A stretch of DNA of 64,000 nucleotides, from contig PS015009.1 of the NCBI GenBank assembly GCA_048213135.1, positions 1,240,001-1,304,000 of the forward strand, written 5' to 3'. Below, piece by piece: positions 1 through 8,228 of this stretch (positions within the stretch are counted from its first letter, which is position 1; each line of letters opens with the position of its first letter). Made by a program: the position numbers and the translations under genes. This DNA comes from Reclinomonas americana ATCC 50394 (lineage: Eukaryota > Jakobida > Jakobea > Jakobida). Under the pieces are notes generated by a model that was given only the letters and a program-made list of their open reading frames with translations, ran no database searches and was not told where the DNA came from.

Positions 1-455
1 GTGGCATAGATCTGCTGATAGAATATAAAAAGATCCGTAAGGACTGTAAGTTCATTTTCCTTACTTCGATTGTGGAAGTGCAAACCATCCGTCATGCCAT
101 GCGCAATGGCGCCAGCGGCTACCTGTCAAAAGATACCAGCCCCGATGAACTGGCCGACTGCATACTGGCCGTGCACGGCGGCGATTCCTATATCGGGGAA
201 AACCTCAGGAATGCGCTCATCAGGAATTCTTTTGCAGAAGACCGCTTTGTATATAATCTTTCGCCCCGCGAAAAGGAACTGCTCAACCAGGTTTGCTCCG
301 GAAAAACGATCAAAGAAGCCGCATATGATATGGGCCTGAGTGTAAACACTGTTCAAACCTATTATAAATCCGTATTAAAGAAATTCAATCTCAACCGTAC
401 AGCAGATCTTATTGTTTTTGCCATTCAAAACGGGTTGTATAACCCTCAGAAATAA
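1..455 (+). CDS. LuxR/NarL-family response regulator (5' truncated by window)
   Basis: The reading frame is open from the first bases and has no start in the window, so only the end of the receiver domain and the whole DNA-binding domain are visible. The visible receiver part has the Thr/Ser switch strand (IFLTS) and the conserved Lys in GYLSKD. The phosphorylation Asp lies outside the window. The C-terminal part starts with LSPREKELL and continues through a LuxR-type helix-turn-helix (TIKEAAYDMGLSVNTVQTYYKSVLKK, split across two helices). It is a close paralogue of the next gene, which has the same spacing and nearly the same HTH, so the two look like a tandem duplication. It probably acts as a cytoplasmic transcription factor; target genes are unknown. 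Confidence 0.9.
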   Translation, partial: GIDLLIEYKKIRKDCKFIFLTSIVEVQTIRHAMRNGASGYLSKDTSPDELADCILAVHGGDSYIGENLRNALIRNSFAEDRFVYNLSPREKELLNQVCSGKTIKEAAYDMGLSVNTVQTYYKSVLKKFNLNRTADLIVFAIQNGLYNPQK

Positions 456-518
456 ATGTCGTAATCGTGTATACCCGGCCTGATTTTAAGTTAGCCCTCC
501 TACTTACTTATTGTAACA

Positions 519-540
519 ACTACTCCCAATTTAGGGTAGT
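519..540. promoter_or_regulatory. Imperfect palindrome upstream of second response regulator
   Basis: ACTAC-T-CCC and GGGTAGT form a 7-bp inverted repeat with one bulged T around a 6-base centre, about 34 bases before the chosen ATG. The site could be an operator for this or the neighbouring LuxR-type regulator. This is inference from symmetry and position only. Confidence 0.3.
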
Positions 541-573
541 AAAATCAGGTACATCTTATTGATTTTTGTATTC

Positions 574-1251
574 ATGGAAACACAAAGAATTGATCCGCCA
601 ACCCTCCTGATCGCAGATAACCAGCGACTCTTTGCCGAAGCCATAGCCTACATGCTTTCCTGCCTGCGTCCCGACTGGATGCTGGAAGTATGTACCTCCG
701 CATCCGACCTGAAAAATAAACTGGCCGGAAATATGCCGGGTATCGTTTTAATGGAGATAGCGATGAGAGATATCAATGGGCTTGACTACATCAGGGAACT
801 CAGGAAAAAGAATATCCGCCCCCTTGTCCTCAGTCATGTTACGAATGCCAAAGCCATTCGTGCGGCCATCAAGAACGGGGCGCAGGGTTACTTCAGCAAA
901 ACCACCACCGCAGAGGAACTGGTTAATGGTATTGTTTCCGTGATGCAGGGGGAGTGTTATATCGGGGAGGACCTGAAAAAGGGTTTGATCTCCAGCGTGC
1001 TCTCTGAAGAAAGCATTCAATTCAGCAACCTTTCTCCGCGGGAAAAAGAGGTGCTGCAAAAGATCTGTTCAGGGAAAACGATCAAGGAAGCCGCGGCGGA
1101 AATGGAGCTTAGTCCCAATACGCTGAAAACTTATTACAGGGCCATACTGAAAAAATTCAACCTGAACCGTGCATCCGACCTTATTGTAATGGCCCTTAAA
1201 CACGGGCTTTATGTGCCTGCCCCCGGGTACTCCGGCACGCCTGTACGATAA
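574..1251 (+). CDS. LuxR/NarL-family response regulator with Glu at the phosphoacceptor site
   Basis: A 225-residue two-domain regulator. The receiver covers about residues 8-125. It keeps the Ser switch residue (S87) and conserved Lys (K109, GYFSK), but the usual acidic pair is A-D15-N16, and the strand that normally ends in the phosphorylated Asp reads VLME61I, so the acceptor is Glu. The LuxR HTH covers about residues 150-215 (LSPREKEVLQ, then the recognition region LSPNTLKTYY). A TTG at 559 in the same frame is possible, but the ATG at 574 starts just before the first receiver strand. The upstream paralogue has a near-identical HTH. Glu at this site often mimics phosphorylation in this superfamily, so constitutive or kinase-independent activity is likely but unproven. 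Confidence 0.9.
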   Translation: METQRIDPPTLLIADNQRLFAEAIAYMLSCLRPDWMLEVCTSASDLKNKLAGNMPGIVLMEIAMRDINGLDYIRELRKKNIRPLVLSHVTNAKAIRAAIKNGAQGYFSKTTTAEELVNGIVSVMQGECYIGEDLKKGLISSVLSEESIQFSNLSPREKEVLQKICSGKTIKEAAAEMELSPNTLKTYYRAILKKFNLNRASDLIVMALKHGLYVPAPGYSGTPVR

Positions 1252-1318
1252 CCCGCTTTTGTTTCCTTAAGCAGGGGTAAACGGATCGTGAATTCATCTT
1301 ACACAGGAAGAAAAATAA

Positions 1319-1340
1319 AAAACCCGGTCGCCCGGGTTTT
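1319..1340. terminator. Bidirectional Rho-independent terminator
   Basis: AAAACCCGG and CCGGGTTTT form a perfect 9-bp stem with a TCGC loop. It lies between the convergent response regulator and rho, with A- and T-rich flanks on both sides, so it can serve both strands. Confidence 0.85.
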
Positions 1341-1366
1341 ATTGTATGCTATAATCAGTTTAGTTT

Positions 1367-3010
1367 TTATCCATTCATAGATGTCAGGAACTCCGCATTG
1401 TCTTTTGTTCCTTTCATGTTCTTCAGCAGCAGGTTGATCGCTTCTTCGGGGTTCATATCCGCCATGTGCTTGCGCAGTACCCACATGCGCTGGAAGGTAT
1501 CTTTGTCCAGCAGCAGGTCGTCGCGGCGTGTAGAAGAAGATACGATGTCGATAGCAGGATAGATACGCCTGTTAGACAGTTTGCGTTCCAGCTGCAGTTC
1601 CATGTTACCGGTACCTTTGAATTCTTCGAAGATCACCTCATCCATTTTACTGCCGGTATCCACGAGGGCGGTAGCGATGATGGTGAGTGAACCGCCGTTC
1701 TCGATCTTACGGGCGGCGCCGAAGAATTGTTTGGGCTTTTGCATGGCGTTGGCTTCCACACCACCACTGAGTACTTTACCACTGGAAGGCGCTACGGTAT
1801 TGTGTGCACGGGCCAGGCGGGTAATGCTGTCGAGCAGGATCACCACATCATGACCGCACTCCACCAGGCGCTTCGCTTTTTGCAGAGCGATGGTAGATAC
1901 TTTAACGTGTTTTTCCGCCGGTTCATCGAAGGTAGACGCAATCACTTCCGCTTTCACGCTGCGTTCCATATCGGTCACCTCTTCCGGCCTTTCATCCACC
2001 AGCACGATCATCAGGTAACATTCCGGGTGATTTTCCGCGATGGCATTGGCCAGTTCTTTCAGCAGCATCGTTTTACCTGTTTTAGGCTGCGCCACAATAA
2101 GGCCTCGCTGTCCTTTACCAATGGGTGTGAACAGGTCCATGATCCTTGTGCTGTAATTATCGGAACGAACACAAAGGTTCAGTTTTTCGAACGGGAACAA
2201 TGGTGTGAGGTAATCGAAAGGAACGCGGTCACGCACTTCTTCCGGAGACTTACCATTGATCGTTTCCACTTTCAGCAAAGCGAAATATTTTTCACCTTCT
2301 TTCGGCGGGCGGACACTGCCATAAACCGTGTCGCCTGTTTTCAAACCAAACAGTTTTATCTGTGAAGGAGAAACATAAATATCATCGGGAGAAGAAAGGT
2401 AGTTGTAATCGCTGCTGCGGAGGAAGCCGTAGCCGTCGGGCATCATTTCCAGTACGCCTTCGCCAAGAACAACACCGTCAAATTCGATATTGAAAACGGG
2501 TTGCTGGTCGCGGCGCTGCGGGTATTGTTTGGATTGCTGTGCAGGCATTTCCACTTCGGGTTGCTGTACATCTTCTTCCTGCAGCATTTGGGCTATGGCT
2601 GGTGGTATGGTACTTTGTTCGTCGGTGATGGGTTGCAGGTCTTCTTCTTCCTCTGTTGTTTCGGGTGCTTTCCTGGGCGCTTTTTTCTCTGCTTCAGGTT
2701 TACGGGCCGCTTCCGGTTTTTTATCGGTGTCGGCACCGCGTTTGGCCCTCACGGGTTCTTTCTTGGGAGCGGCTTCCTGCATCACTTCTGCATCTTCTGT
2801 TGTATTGGCTGTAGAGGCTTTTACAATGCGTTTCCTTTTTGGTTTTTCGTCGTTGTTTTTAACGGCTGCGTTCATAATGGCTTGTTTGTCGAGAATCTTG
2901 TAGATAAGATCCTGCTTGTTTAGTTTTTTAGTATTGGGGATGGAAAGCTGCTCAGCAATATCAAGCAGCTCAGGAACGAGCAGGTCGTTCAGTTGTAAAA
3001 TATCGTACAT
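1367..3010 (-). CDS. rho: Transcription termination factor Rho
   Basis: Hexameric RNA-dependent ATPase that ends transcription, 547 residues. Order of parts: Rho N-terminal helical domain (1-45); a low-complexity Lys/Glu/Pro/Ala-rich insertion (about 46-170); a cold-shock-like RNA-binding domain (about 175-260, with GYGFLR and YVSPSQI); then the ATPase core. The Walker A is AQPKTGKT (307-314). [13 protein letters not shown] and the Walker B segment [13 protein letters not shown] follow, as does the GGVEANA region. The insertion makes it about 130 residues longer than the E. coli protein; long charged insertions are usual in Bacteroidota and may aid RNA binding or phase separation. The gene stands alone and divergent from asnS, with about 275 bases between the start codons. 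Confidence 0.98.
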   Translation of the reverse strand: MYDILQLNDLLVPELLDIAEQLSIPNTKKLNKQDLIYKILDKQAIMNAAVKNNDEKPKRKRIVKASTANTTEDAEVMQEAAPKKEPVRAKRGADTDKKPEAARKPEAEKKAPRKAPETTEEEEDLQPITDEQSTIPPAIAQMLQEEDVQQPEVEMPAQQSKQYPQRRDQQPVFNIEFDGVVLGEGVLEMMPDGYGFLRSSDYNYLSSPDDIYVSPSQIKLFGLKTGDTVYGSVRPPKEGEKYFALLKVETINGKSPEEVRDRVPFDYLTPLFPFEKLNLCVRSDNYSTRIMDLFTPIGKGQRGLIVAQPKTGKTMLLKELANAIAENHPECYLMIVLVDERPEEVTDMERSVKAEVIASTFDEPAEKHVKVSTIALQKAKRLVECGHDVVILLDSITRLARAHNTVAPSSGKVLSGGVEANAMQKPKQFFGAARKIENGGSLTIIATALVDTGSKMDEVIFEEFKGTGNMELQLERKLSNRRIYPAIDIVSSSTRRDDLLLDKDTFQRMWVLRKHMADMNPEEAINLLLKNMKGTKDNAEFLTSMNG

Positions 3011-3258
3011 AAAAAATTGAAAAATTCTTTCGTCAAAAATCCGGGCTTAAAATCTGAAAATGAAATGAGAATTTATGATTGATGGAATGGAGAACCTGAT
3101 AAAGAGAATGGTTGGATAAACTTATCAGCCTTGTTCCGGAGCCAAAACTAGGCTTTTTTTCGCAAATCAGCAATTTTTTGGATGGACGGCAGGCGGTTTT
3201 TGGCCCTCAAAAGGCCTTCCGGGGCGGAATTGGCGCCGCAGGATCGGCGTTCTATCGT

Positions 3259-3266
3259 TATATTTG
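3259..3266 (+). promoter_or_regulatory. Bacteroidota-type -7 element for asnS
   Basis: TATATTTG matches the TAnnTTTG consensus exactly and sits 20 bases before the asnS ATG, implying a very short leader. No convincing TTTG -33 box was seen at the expected distance. Confidence 0.6.
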
Positions 3267-3285
3267 CAGCCTTCAAACCAATGAT

Positions 3286-4728
3286 ATGTTCAACAAAAGA
3301 GTGAAAATTAAGGCCTTACTGGCAAGCGATGATGTTAATTACGAAGCTACTGTGATGGGATGGGTACGCTCCTTCCGCAATAACCAGTTCATCAATGTAA
3401 ACGATGGCAGCACCAATAATAATATTCAGGTAGTGGCGGAACTGGGCAGGTTTGATGACAACCTTCTGAAACGCCTTACCACCGGCGCCTGTATTAAAGT
3501 TACCGGCCAGGTGATCGCTTCCCTGGGCAAAGGACAGAAGGTAGAATTAAAAGCGGAATCTATCGAAATACTGGGCGACAGCGACGCGGAAGCCTTCCCG
3601 ATGCAACCTAAAAAACACAGTCTTGAATTTTTACGCGAGAAAGCGCACCTGCGTTTCCGCACCAATACATTCAGTTCTGTTTTCAGGGTACGCCACGCGC
3701 TGGCATTCGCCATACATGAGTTCTTTAACAAACGCGGCTTTGTTTACCTGCATACACCCATCATCACCGCGAGTGATGCGGAAGGCGCAGGCGAAATGTT
3801 CCGCGTGACCACACTTCCTGTTGACGGTACGGCTCCTAAAAACGAGGACGGCTCCATCGACTTCAGCCAGGACTTCTTCGGCCGCAGCACCAACCTTACG
3901 GTGAGCGGACAACTGGAAGGCGAACTGGCAGCAACGGCCTTTGGCGAGATCTATACTTTCGGCCCCACATTCCGTGCAGAGAACAGCAACACCACGCGTC
4001 ACCTGGCGGAGTTCTGGATGATTGAACCCGAAGTAGCGTTCAACGACCTGGAAGATAATATGAACCTGGCGGAAGACTTTATCAAGTACGTGATCAGCTA
4101 CGCCATGGAGCATAACAAAGAAGACCTTGAGTTCCTGGCACAACGACTGGAAGAGGAAGAAAAACAAAAACCACAGACTGAACGAAGCGATATGGGGCTG
4201 ATCGATAAACTGAATTTTGTGGTGAACAACGATTTTCAGCGACTTACTTATACAGAAGCGATAGACATCCTGAAAGAAAGCAATCACAATAAGAAAAAGA
4301 AATTCCAGTACCTGATCGAAGGCTGGGGTGCCGATCTGCAAAGTGAACACGAACGCTACCTGGTGGAAAAGCATTTTAAAAAACCGGTGATCCTTACTGA
4401 CTATCCAAAAGAGATCAAGGCTTTTTATATGCGCCAGAATGAAGATGGCAAAACCGTTGCCGCGATGGATATTCTTGCCCCCGGCATTGGTGAAATTGTT
4501 GGCGGATCACAAAGGGAAGAACGTATGGACAAGCTCCTGCAACGTATGGAAGAGATGCATATCCCTGCCGACGAACTGTGGTGGTACCTGGATACCCGCC
4601 GCTTTGGCAGTTGCCCGCACGCCGGCTTTGGGCTTGGCTTTGAACGCCTGGTACAATTCGTTACCGGCATGGGCAATATCCGCGACGTGATACCTTTCCC
4701 ACGCTATCCAAAGAGTGCAGAGTTTTAA
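3286..4728 (+). CDS. asnS: Asparaginyl-tRNA synthetase
   Basis: Class IIb aminoacyl-tRNA synthetase that charges tRNA-Asn, 480 residues, cytoplasmic. An N-terminal OB-fold anticodon-binding domain (about 1-110, with [11 protein letters not shown]) is followed by the catalytic domain. That domain shows GEMFRVTTL, class II motif 2 ([10 protein letters not shown]...[12 protein letters not shown]) and motif 3 ([12 protein letters not shown]) near the end. The frame is open to 3112, but the ATG at 3286 ([11 protein letters not shown]) fits the family start and lies directly behind the -7 element. The extra upstream residues look like translated leader. A long inverted repeat follows the stop. Confidence 0.97.
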   Translation: MFNKRVKIKALLASDDVNYEATVMGWVRSFRNNQFINVNDGSTNNNIQVVAELGRFDDNLLKRLTTGACIKVTGQVIASLGKGQKVELKAESIEILGDSDAEAFPMQPKKHSLEFLREKAHLRFRTNTFSSVFRVRHALAFAIHEFFNKRGFVYLHTPIITASDAEGAGEMFRVTTLPVDGTAPKNEDGSIDFSQDFFGRSTNLTVSGQLEGELAATAFGEIYTFGPTFRAENSNTTRHLAEFWMIEPEVAFNDLEDNMNLAEDFIKYVISYAMEHNKEDLEFLAQRLEEEEKQKPQTERSDMGLIDKLNFVVNNDFQRLTYTEAIDILKESNHNKKKKFQYLIEGWGADLQSEHERYLVEKHFKKPVILTDYPKEIKAFYMRQNEDGKTVAAMDILAPGIGEIVGGSQREERMDKLLQRMEEMHIPADELWWYLDTRRFGSCPHAGFGLGFERLVQFVTGMGNIRDVIPFPRYPKSAEF

Positions 4729-4744
4729 TAGTCGCAAGTATAAA

Positions 4745-4808
4745 GTATCAAGTATAAAGATGAGTCCCCGGCGGGGCAGATTCCCGTTCCTGTCTTTATA
4801 CTTGATAC
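4745..4808. repeat. 16-bp inverted repeat of the GTATCAAGTAT family
   Basis: Arms 4745-4760 and 4793-4808 (GTATCAAGTATAAAGA and its exact complement) enclose 32 bases containing a small GC hairpin. Related GTATCAAGTAT-like words occur at about 9236-9270 and 25889-25925, always between genes. Here it lies just after asnS and may act as a terminator or as a REP-like element. Confidence 0.7.
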
Positions 4809-4830
4809 CTGCTACTTAATACCCCACAAA

Positions 4831-5781
4831 ATGAATCGTCTTGATCGCATCACCGCTATACTCATTCAACTGCAGTCCAAGCGGGTGGTGAAGGCGCAGG
4901 AGATTGCCGACCGTTTCAACATTAGCCTGCGCACTGTTTACCGCGATATTAAAAGTTTAGACGATGCCGGTGTGCCTGTTATCGGCGAAGCGGGACTGGG
5001 CTATTCCATTATGGAAGGTTACCGCCTGCCGCCGGTGATGTTCACCCGCGACGAAGCCACCGCGTTTCTCACAGCGGAAAAACTGGTGGAAAAACTCACT
5101 GACGCTTCCACGCAGCAGGTGTATCAATCAGCCATGTTCAAGATCAAAGCGGTGCTTCGCTTATCAGAGAAAGATCATATCGAAAATATAGAACAACATA
5201 TCCGCGTGGTGGAAAGCCCTTACCTGGCAGGCCACCTCAATGAAACCACGCACCTGCAACCTTTATTGACTGCCATTGCCGATAAATCTGTACTCCACAT
5301 CAGCTATTTTGCTGAACACAGCCAGGAAGAAACCAAACGTGACGTGGAGCCCGTTGGCATCTTTTACCTGGGGCGGCACTGGTACCTGGTAGCCTTCTGC
5401 CGTTTGCGTAAGGATTACCGCACTTTCCGCACAGAACGTATCAAAACGCTATCCACTACTGATCAGTATTTCGAGCCCATCCATCCCGCGCTGCAATCTT
5501 TTCTCGATAAAATGTCGAGAGAAAAAGAGCTCCACAAAGTAGTGATCCGCGTAGAGAAAAAGGTTCTTAAATATTTCGGCGAGCAGAAATATTACAATGG
5601 CTATGTCTCTCACCGCGAAGCCGGCGATGGTCATGTTGAAATGGATTTTCTCACCGAATCGCTTACCGGGTTTGCGAAGTGGTATTTGTTATTTGGCGCC
5701 TATGCCGACATTATTACACCGGATTCTTTAAAGGGTATTGTGAAGAAGGAAGTAGAGTCGGTTTTGAAAAAGCTTTCTTAA
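4831..5781 (+). CDS. HTH/WYL-domain transcriptional regulator (YafY-like)
   Basis: A 316-residue regulator. The N-terminus (1-60) is a winged HTH (RLDRITAILIQLQ..., QEIADRFNISLRTVYRDIKSLD). A linker follows with GYRLPPVMFT, typical of the family. The WYL domain (about 140-215) contains ISYF, VEPVGIFYLGRHWYLVAFC and RTFRTERI. A C-terminal WCX-like extension ends the protein. WYL domains bind small ligands or nucleic acid and regulate many processes, including stress and defence; the target here is unknown. The gene ends at the first copy of a hairpin-forming direct repeat. Confidence 0.93.
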   Translation: MNRLDRITAILIQLQSKRVVKAQEIADRFNISLRTVYRDIKSLDDAGVPVIGEAGLGYSIMEGYRLPPVMFTRDEATAFLTAEKLVEKLTDASTQQVYQSAMFKIKAVLRLSEKDHIENIEQHIRVVESPYLAGHLNETTHLQPLLTAIADKSVLHISYFAEHSQEETKRDVEPVGIFYLGRHWYLVAFCRLRKDYRTFRTERIKTLSTTDQYFEPIHPALQSFLDKMSREKELHKVVIRVEKKVLKYFGEQKYYNGYVSHREAGDGHVEMDFLTESLTGFAKWYLLFGAYADIITPDSLKGIVKKEVESVLKKLS

Positions 5782-5951
5782 CACCGGGGTCTCGTGCCGA
5801 AGACCCCGTCGGAACAGAAAAGGTATATTAATGTGGGGATATGTGAATGTGCAGATGTGCGTATGCGTGAATTTTTTCAACTGCGGATATCCGGCGTGGT
5901 AGTGCCATTAAACACCGGGGGCTCGTGCCGAAGACCCCGTCGAAACAGAAA
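5779..5951 (+). repeat. Direct repeat pair, each copy a hairpin
   Basis: Two copies of about 42 bases (5779-5820 and 5909-5951) differ at only a few positions. Each contains CGGGGTCT / AGACCCCG around CGTGCCGA; the second copy has one mismatch in the left arm. The first copy starts at the stop codon of the WYL regulator and could terminate its transcript, though there is no T-run. Confidence 0.75.
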
Positions 5952-5981
5952 TTAACCAATCCGCACATCTGCACATTCACA
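5842..5981. repeat. Perfect 20-bp inverted repeat of the GTGCGGATGTG family
   Basis: The word at 5842-5861 is the exact reverse complement of 5962-5981. The arms belong to the low-complexity family seen again at 25708-25812. The second copy of the direct repeat lies between the arms, so the two repeat types are nested. Confidence 0.75.
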
Positions 5982-6079
5982 CATCCGCACATCCGCACAT
6001 TCTCAAATTTTCTCATTTCCTGTTGACATAGGGCTGTCACTACCCCGTCTTTCCTTTGTGTTATAAAAAACAACACACT

Positions 6080-6577
6080 ATGTCACAGATCACATTATTT
6101 CAGCGCGAGCTGGAGAACGAAGCCAAAACCACCCGCAAAATGCTGTCGGTGGTGCCTAATGACAAATACGACTGGAAACCTCATCCCAAGAGCATGAGCA
6201 TCCGCCAGTTGTCCACCCATATCGCCGAACTCCCCTCCTGGATCGGTATGGTGCTGAACACTACAGAGCTTGATTTTGCCGCCAACCCGTACGAGCAGGC
6301 ACCCGTTAACGACACCCCCGCCCTGCTGGAATTGTTTGAAAAAAGCCTGGAAGACACAAGAGGTGAACTGTCCAGGGCCAGGGAAGAACAACTTGGCGAA
6401 GAATGGACATTACGCAACGGGGAACAGATCTACAGCAAAGAACCCAAGGCCGATGTGATCAGGATGGCGCTTTCGCAGATCATCCATCACCGTGCCCAGC
6501 TGGGTGTTTTTTTACGCCTGCTGGATGTACCTATCCCGGGCAGCTACGGTCCGAGTGCTGATGACAACAACTTTTAG
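6080..6577 (+). CDS. DinB-family protein
   Basis: A 165-residue four-helix-bundle protein of the DinB/YfiT type. Visible features are SMSIRQLSTHIAELPSW near residue 45, a central acidic helix, and HHRAQLGVFLRLLDVPIPGSYGPSADD at the C-terminus (typical in DinB members of this phylum; split here for description). Members often bind a metal through three His residues and may act as thiol-dependent transferases or stress proteins; the substrate here is unknown. The frame opens with TTG at 6056, but the ATG at 6080 (MSQITLF) is the natural start. It stands alone and converges on the acyltransferase gene. Confidence 0.88.
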   Translation: MSQITLFQRELENEAKTTRKMLSVVPNDKYDWKPHPKSMSIRQLSTHIAELPSWIGMVLNTTELDFAANPYEQAPVNDTPALLELFEKSLEDTRGELSRAREEQLGEEWTLRNGEQIYSKEPKADVIRMALSQIIHHRAQLGVFLRLLDVPIPGSYGPSADDNNF

Positions 6578-6602
6578 TGCTGGGACATAGAGTACAAGTC
6601 GT

Positions 6603-6636
6603 GAAGACAGGGGCCGGGGCGAAAGTCCCGGTCTTC
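6603..6636. terminator. Bidirectional terminator-like hairpin
   Basis: GAAGAC pairs with GTCTTC, and an inner CGGG/CCCG pairing closes a GC-rich stem with a small bulge. It lies between the convergent DinB gene and the acyltransferase gene. Confidence 0.55.
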
Positions 6637-7773
6637 TTATTCCGCCACCGGCCGGCTGTTGGAGCTTTTAACCGCGGCGAACTTACTTTTTAAGGTGAGG
6701 AACCATTTTTCTATGTATTCATACGACAACCACGACAGGATTATGGTTACGCCGGTAACAAATACATAAATAAAGATGTACTTGGCCAGATCGGGCCACT
6801 GCAATCCTTTGAACCACCTGGCCGAGAAAAAGATCACCAGCGGGTGGATGATGTACATGCCGTAAGATATTTTACCCAGGAAATCGCAGATCGCATTGTC
6901 GAGGTTGATCAGCCTGTTCTTTACGGTGATCTGACCTAATATGATGGCCACCGTTACCACGCTGATGAACTCGTGGTCGATCACGGAAGCAATGTGAAAT
7001 TTGTTGAGCAGTATAAGCCCGATCACCAGCCAGCATAAGGCCTGCGTGATCTTCGAAGTCAGCAAACGGATGAGCCATTCTTTCTTATTGAAATAATAAA
7101 TAGCCCCCAAACTGCCGATGAGCATACAATCGAAACGGATTACGTTGAAGCTGGCCGCGGCAATGGTATGCATATGGAAAAAATGGAAATAGCATTTAAG
7201 GATGATGAACACCACGATGAAGCCGATCACAAACCACTCCAGCCCCCGCTTTATTTTTTTAACCACCCAGGGCCAGAAGAGGTAGTATTGCTCTTCCACA
7301 CCCAGCGACCAGTAGTGCCGCAAAAACGGAAGCGTGGTTTCGGTAATGAAAGGGATATTTTCAAAGATGAACGGGATATTGGCCGCGTAAAAAATATACA
7401 ACAGCAAAGTGCCACCATCGAACCGCAGGCCGAAATAAAAAATGACGACGAGTGCCGCGATGAGGTATAAATAATACAACGGCCAGATGCGCAGGATACG
7501 ACGGAGGTAAAAGTTTTTAATGTTGATCTCCTGCTTTTCCTTTTCCGCCAGCAACAGGTAAGTGATCAGGAAGCCGCTGAGTGCGAAAAATATGGTAACA
7601 CCAAAACCCGCCATGGCAAAGCCTTTGGGTTTGCCATCGGGCATTACGCCAAAAAGAAAAGGGCTGAGGTTGAAGGTTTCGAAATCGACTGTTAAATGAA
7701 AGACCACCACCGACAGGGCAGCCAGCGCCCGCAAGCCGTTCAAGCCCGGAAAATAAATTGTTTTGGAGCTCAT
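6637..7773 (-). CDS. Acyltransferase 3 family membrane protein (OafA/YrhL-like)
   Basis: A 378-residue inner-membrane protein with about ten hydrophobic segments. It begins with the family signature FPGLNGLRALAALSVVVFHL, whose His is part of the proposed active site. FFALSGFLITYLLL, RRILRIWPLYYLY and HYWSLGVEEQYYLFWP follow, all standard in acyltransferase 3. Members transfer acyl groups, usually acetyl, to sugars of LPS, peptidoglycan or exopolysaccharide; the acceptor here cannot be read from the sequence. It is divergent from the NTF2-like gene (about 100 bases) and may be unrelated to it. Confidence 0.93.
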   Translation of the reverse strand: MSSKTIYFPGLNGLRALAALSVVVFHLTVDFETFNLSPFLFGVMPDGKPKGFAMAGFGVTIFFALSGFLITYLLLAEKEKQEINIKNFYLRRILRIWPLYYLYLIAALVVIFYFGLRFDGGTLLLYIFYAANIPFIFENIPFITETTLPFLRHYWSLGVEEQYYLFWPWVVKKIKRGLEWFVIGFIVVFIILKCYFHFFHMHTIAAASFNVIRFDCMLIGSLGAIYYFNKKEWLIRLLTSKITQALCWLVIGLILLNKFHIASVIDHEFISVVTVAIILGQITVKNRLINLDNAICDFLGKISYGMYIIHPLVIFFSARWFKGLQWPDLAKYIFIYVFVTGVTIILSWLSYEYIEKWFLTLKSKFAAVKSSNSRPVAE

Positions 7774-7874
7774 TCTGTGTAAATTACAGTTCGTTTTGGA
7801 TTAGCAGATGGGTTGAACACCGCTTTCAAAGATATTGGTTTACTTTATTATAACGCCGAACTAACTGTTTTACT

Positions 7875-8228
7875 ATGCAACCCCGCGAAATTCTTCAGCA
7901 ATGGATCGAGGCTTTCAACCGTGCCGATGTACCTGCTCTTGCCGACCTGTATGCCGATGATGCTGTGAACCACCAGGTGGCCAATGAACCCGTTTCCGGT
8001 AAAGCTGCCATTGTACAGATGTTCACCAATGAATTTGCCAATGCGGATATGGTATGCATCCCGGAAAATATTTTCCAGGATGGTGAATGGGCGATACTGG
8101 AATGGAAAGATCCGATGGGCCTGAGGGGTTGCGGCTTCTTTCACATCGTGAACGATAAGATCATTTTCCAGCGCGGCTACTGGGATAAGCTGTCCTTTAT
8201 TCGTTTATATCAACCCGGTAACGCGTAA
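7875..8228 (+). CDS. SnoaL/NTF2-like fold protein
   Basis: A 117-residue protein. REILQQWIEAFNRADVPALADLYADDAVNHQ is the usual first helix and strand of SnoaL-like proteins (quoted in part as a pattern), and WAILEWKDP with GFFHIVNDKI form the last strands. Such cone-shaped folds bind small hydrophobic ligands or act as polyketide/epoxide cyclases or isomerases. The stop codon overlaps the next start (TAATG), so translation of the two genes is likely coupled. The partner looks like an isoprenoid synthase, which suggests work on a terpenoid, but this is inference. Confidence 0.85.
   Translation: MQPREILQQWIEAFNRADVPALADLYADDAVNHQVANEPVSGKAAIVQMFTNEFANADMVCIPENIFQDGEWAILEWKDPMGLRGCGFFHIVNDKIIFQRGYWDKLSFIRLYQPGNA

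Noticed and set aside
1727-2365. 212-residue plus-strand frame within rho
   Set aside because: Antisense to the ATPase core of Rho; no motif and Phe/Arg/His-rich as expected of an antisense shadow.
3112-3285. 58-codon N-terminal extension of asparaginyl-tRNA synthetase
   Set aside because: The extension lies upstream of the -7 promoter element and does not resemble an AsnRS N-terminus; the ATG at 3286 fits the family.
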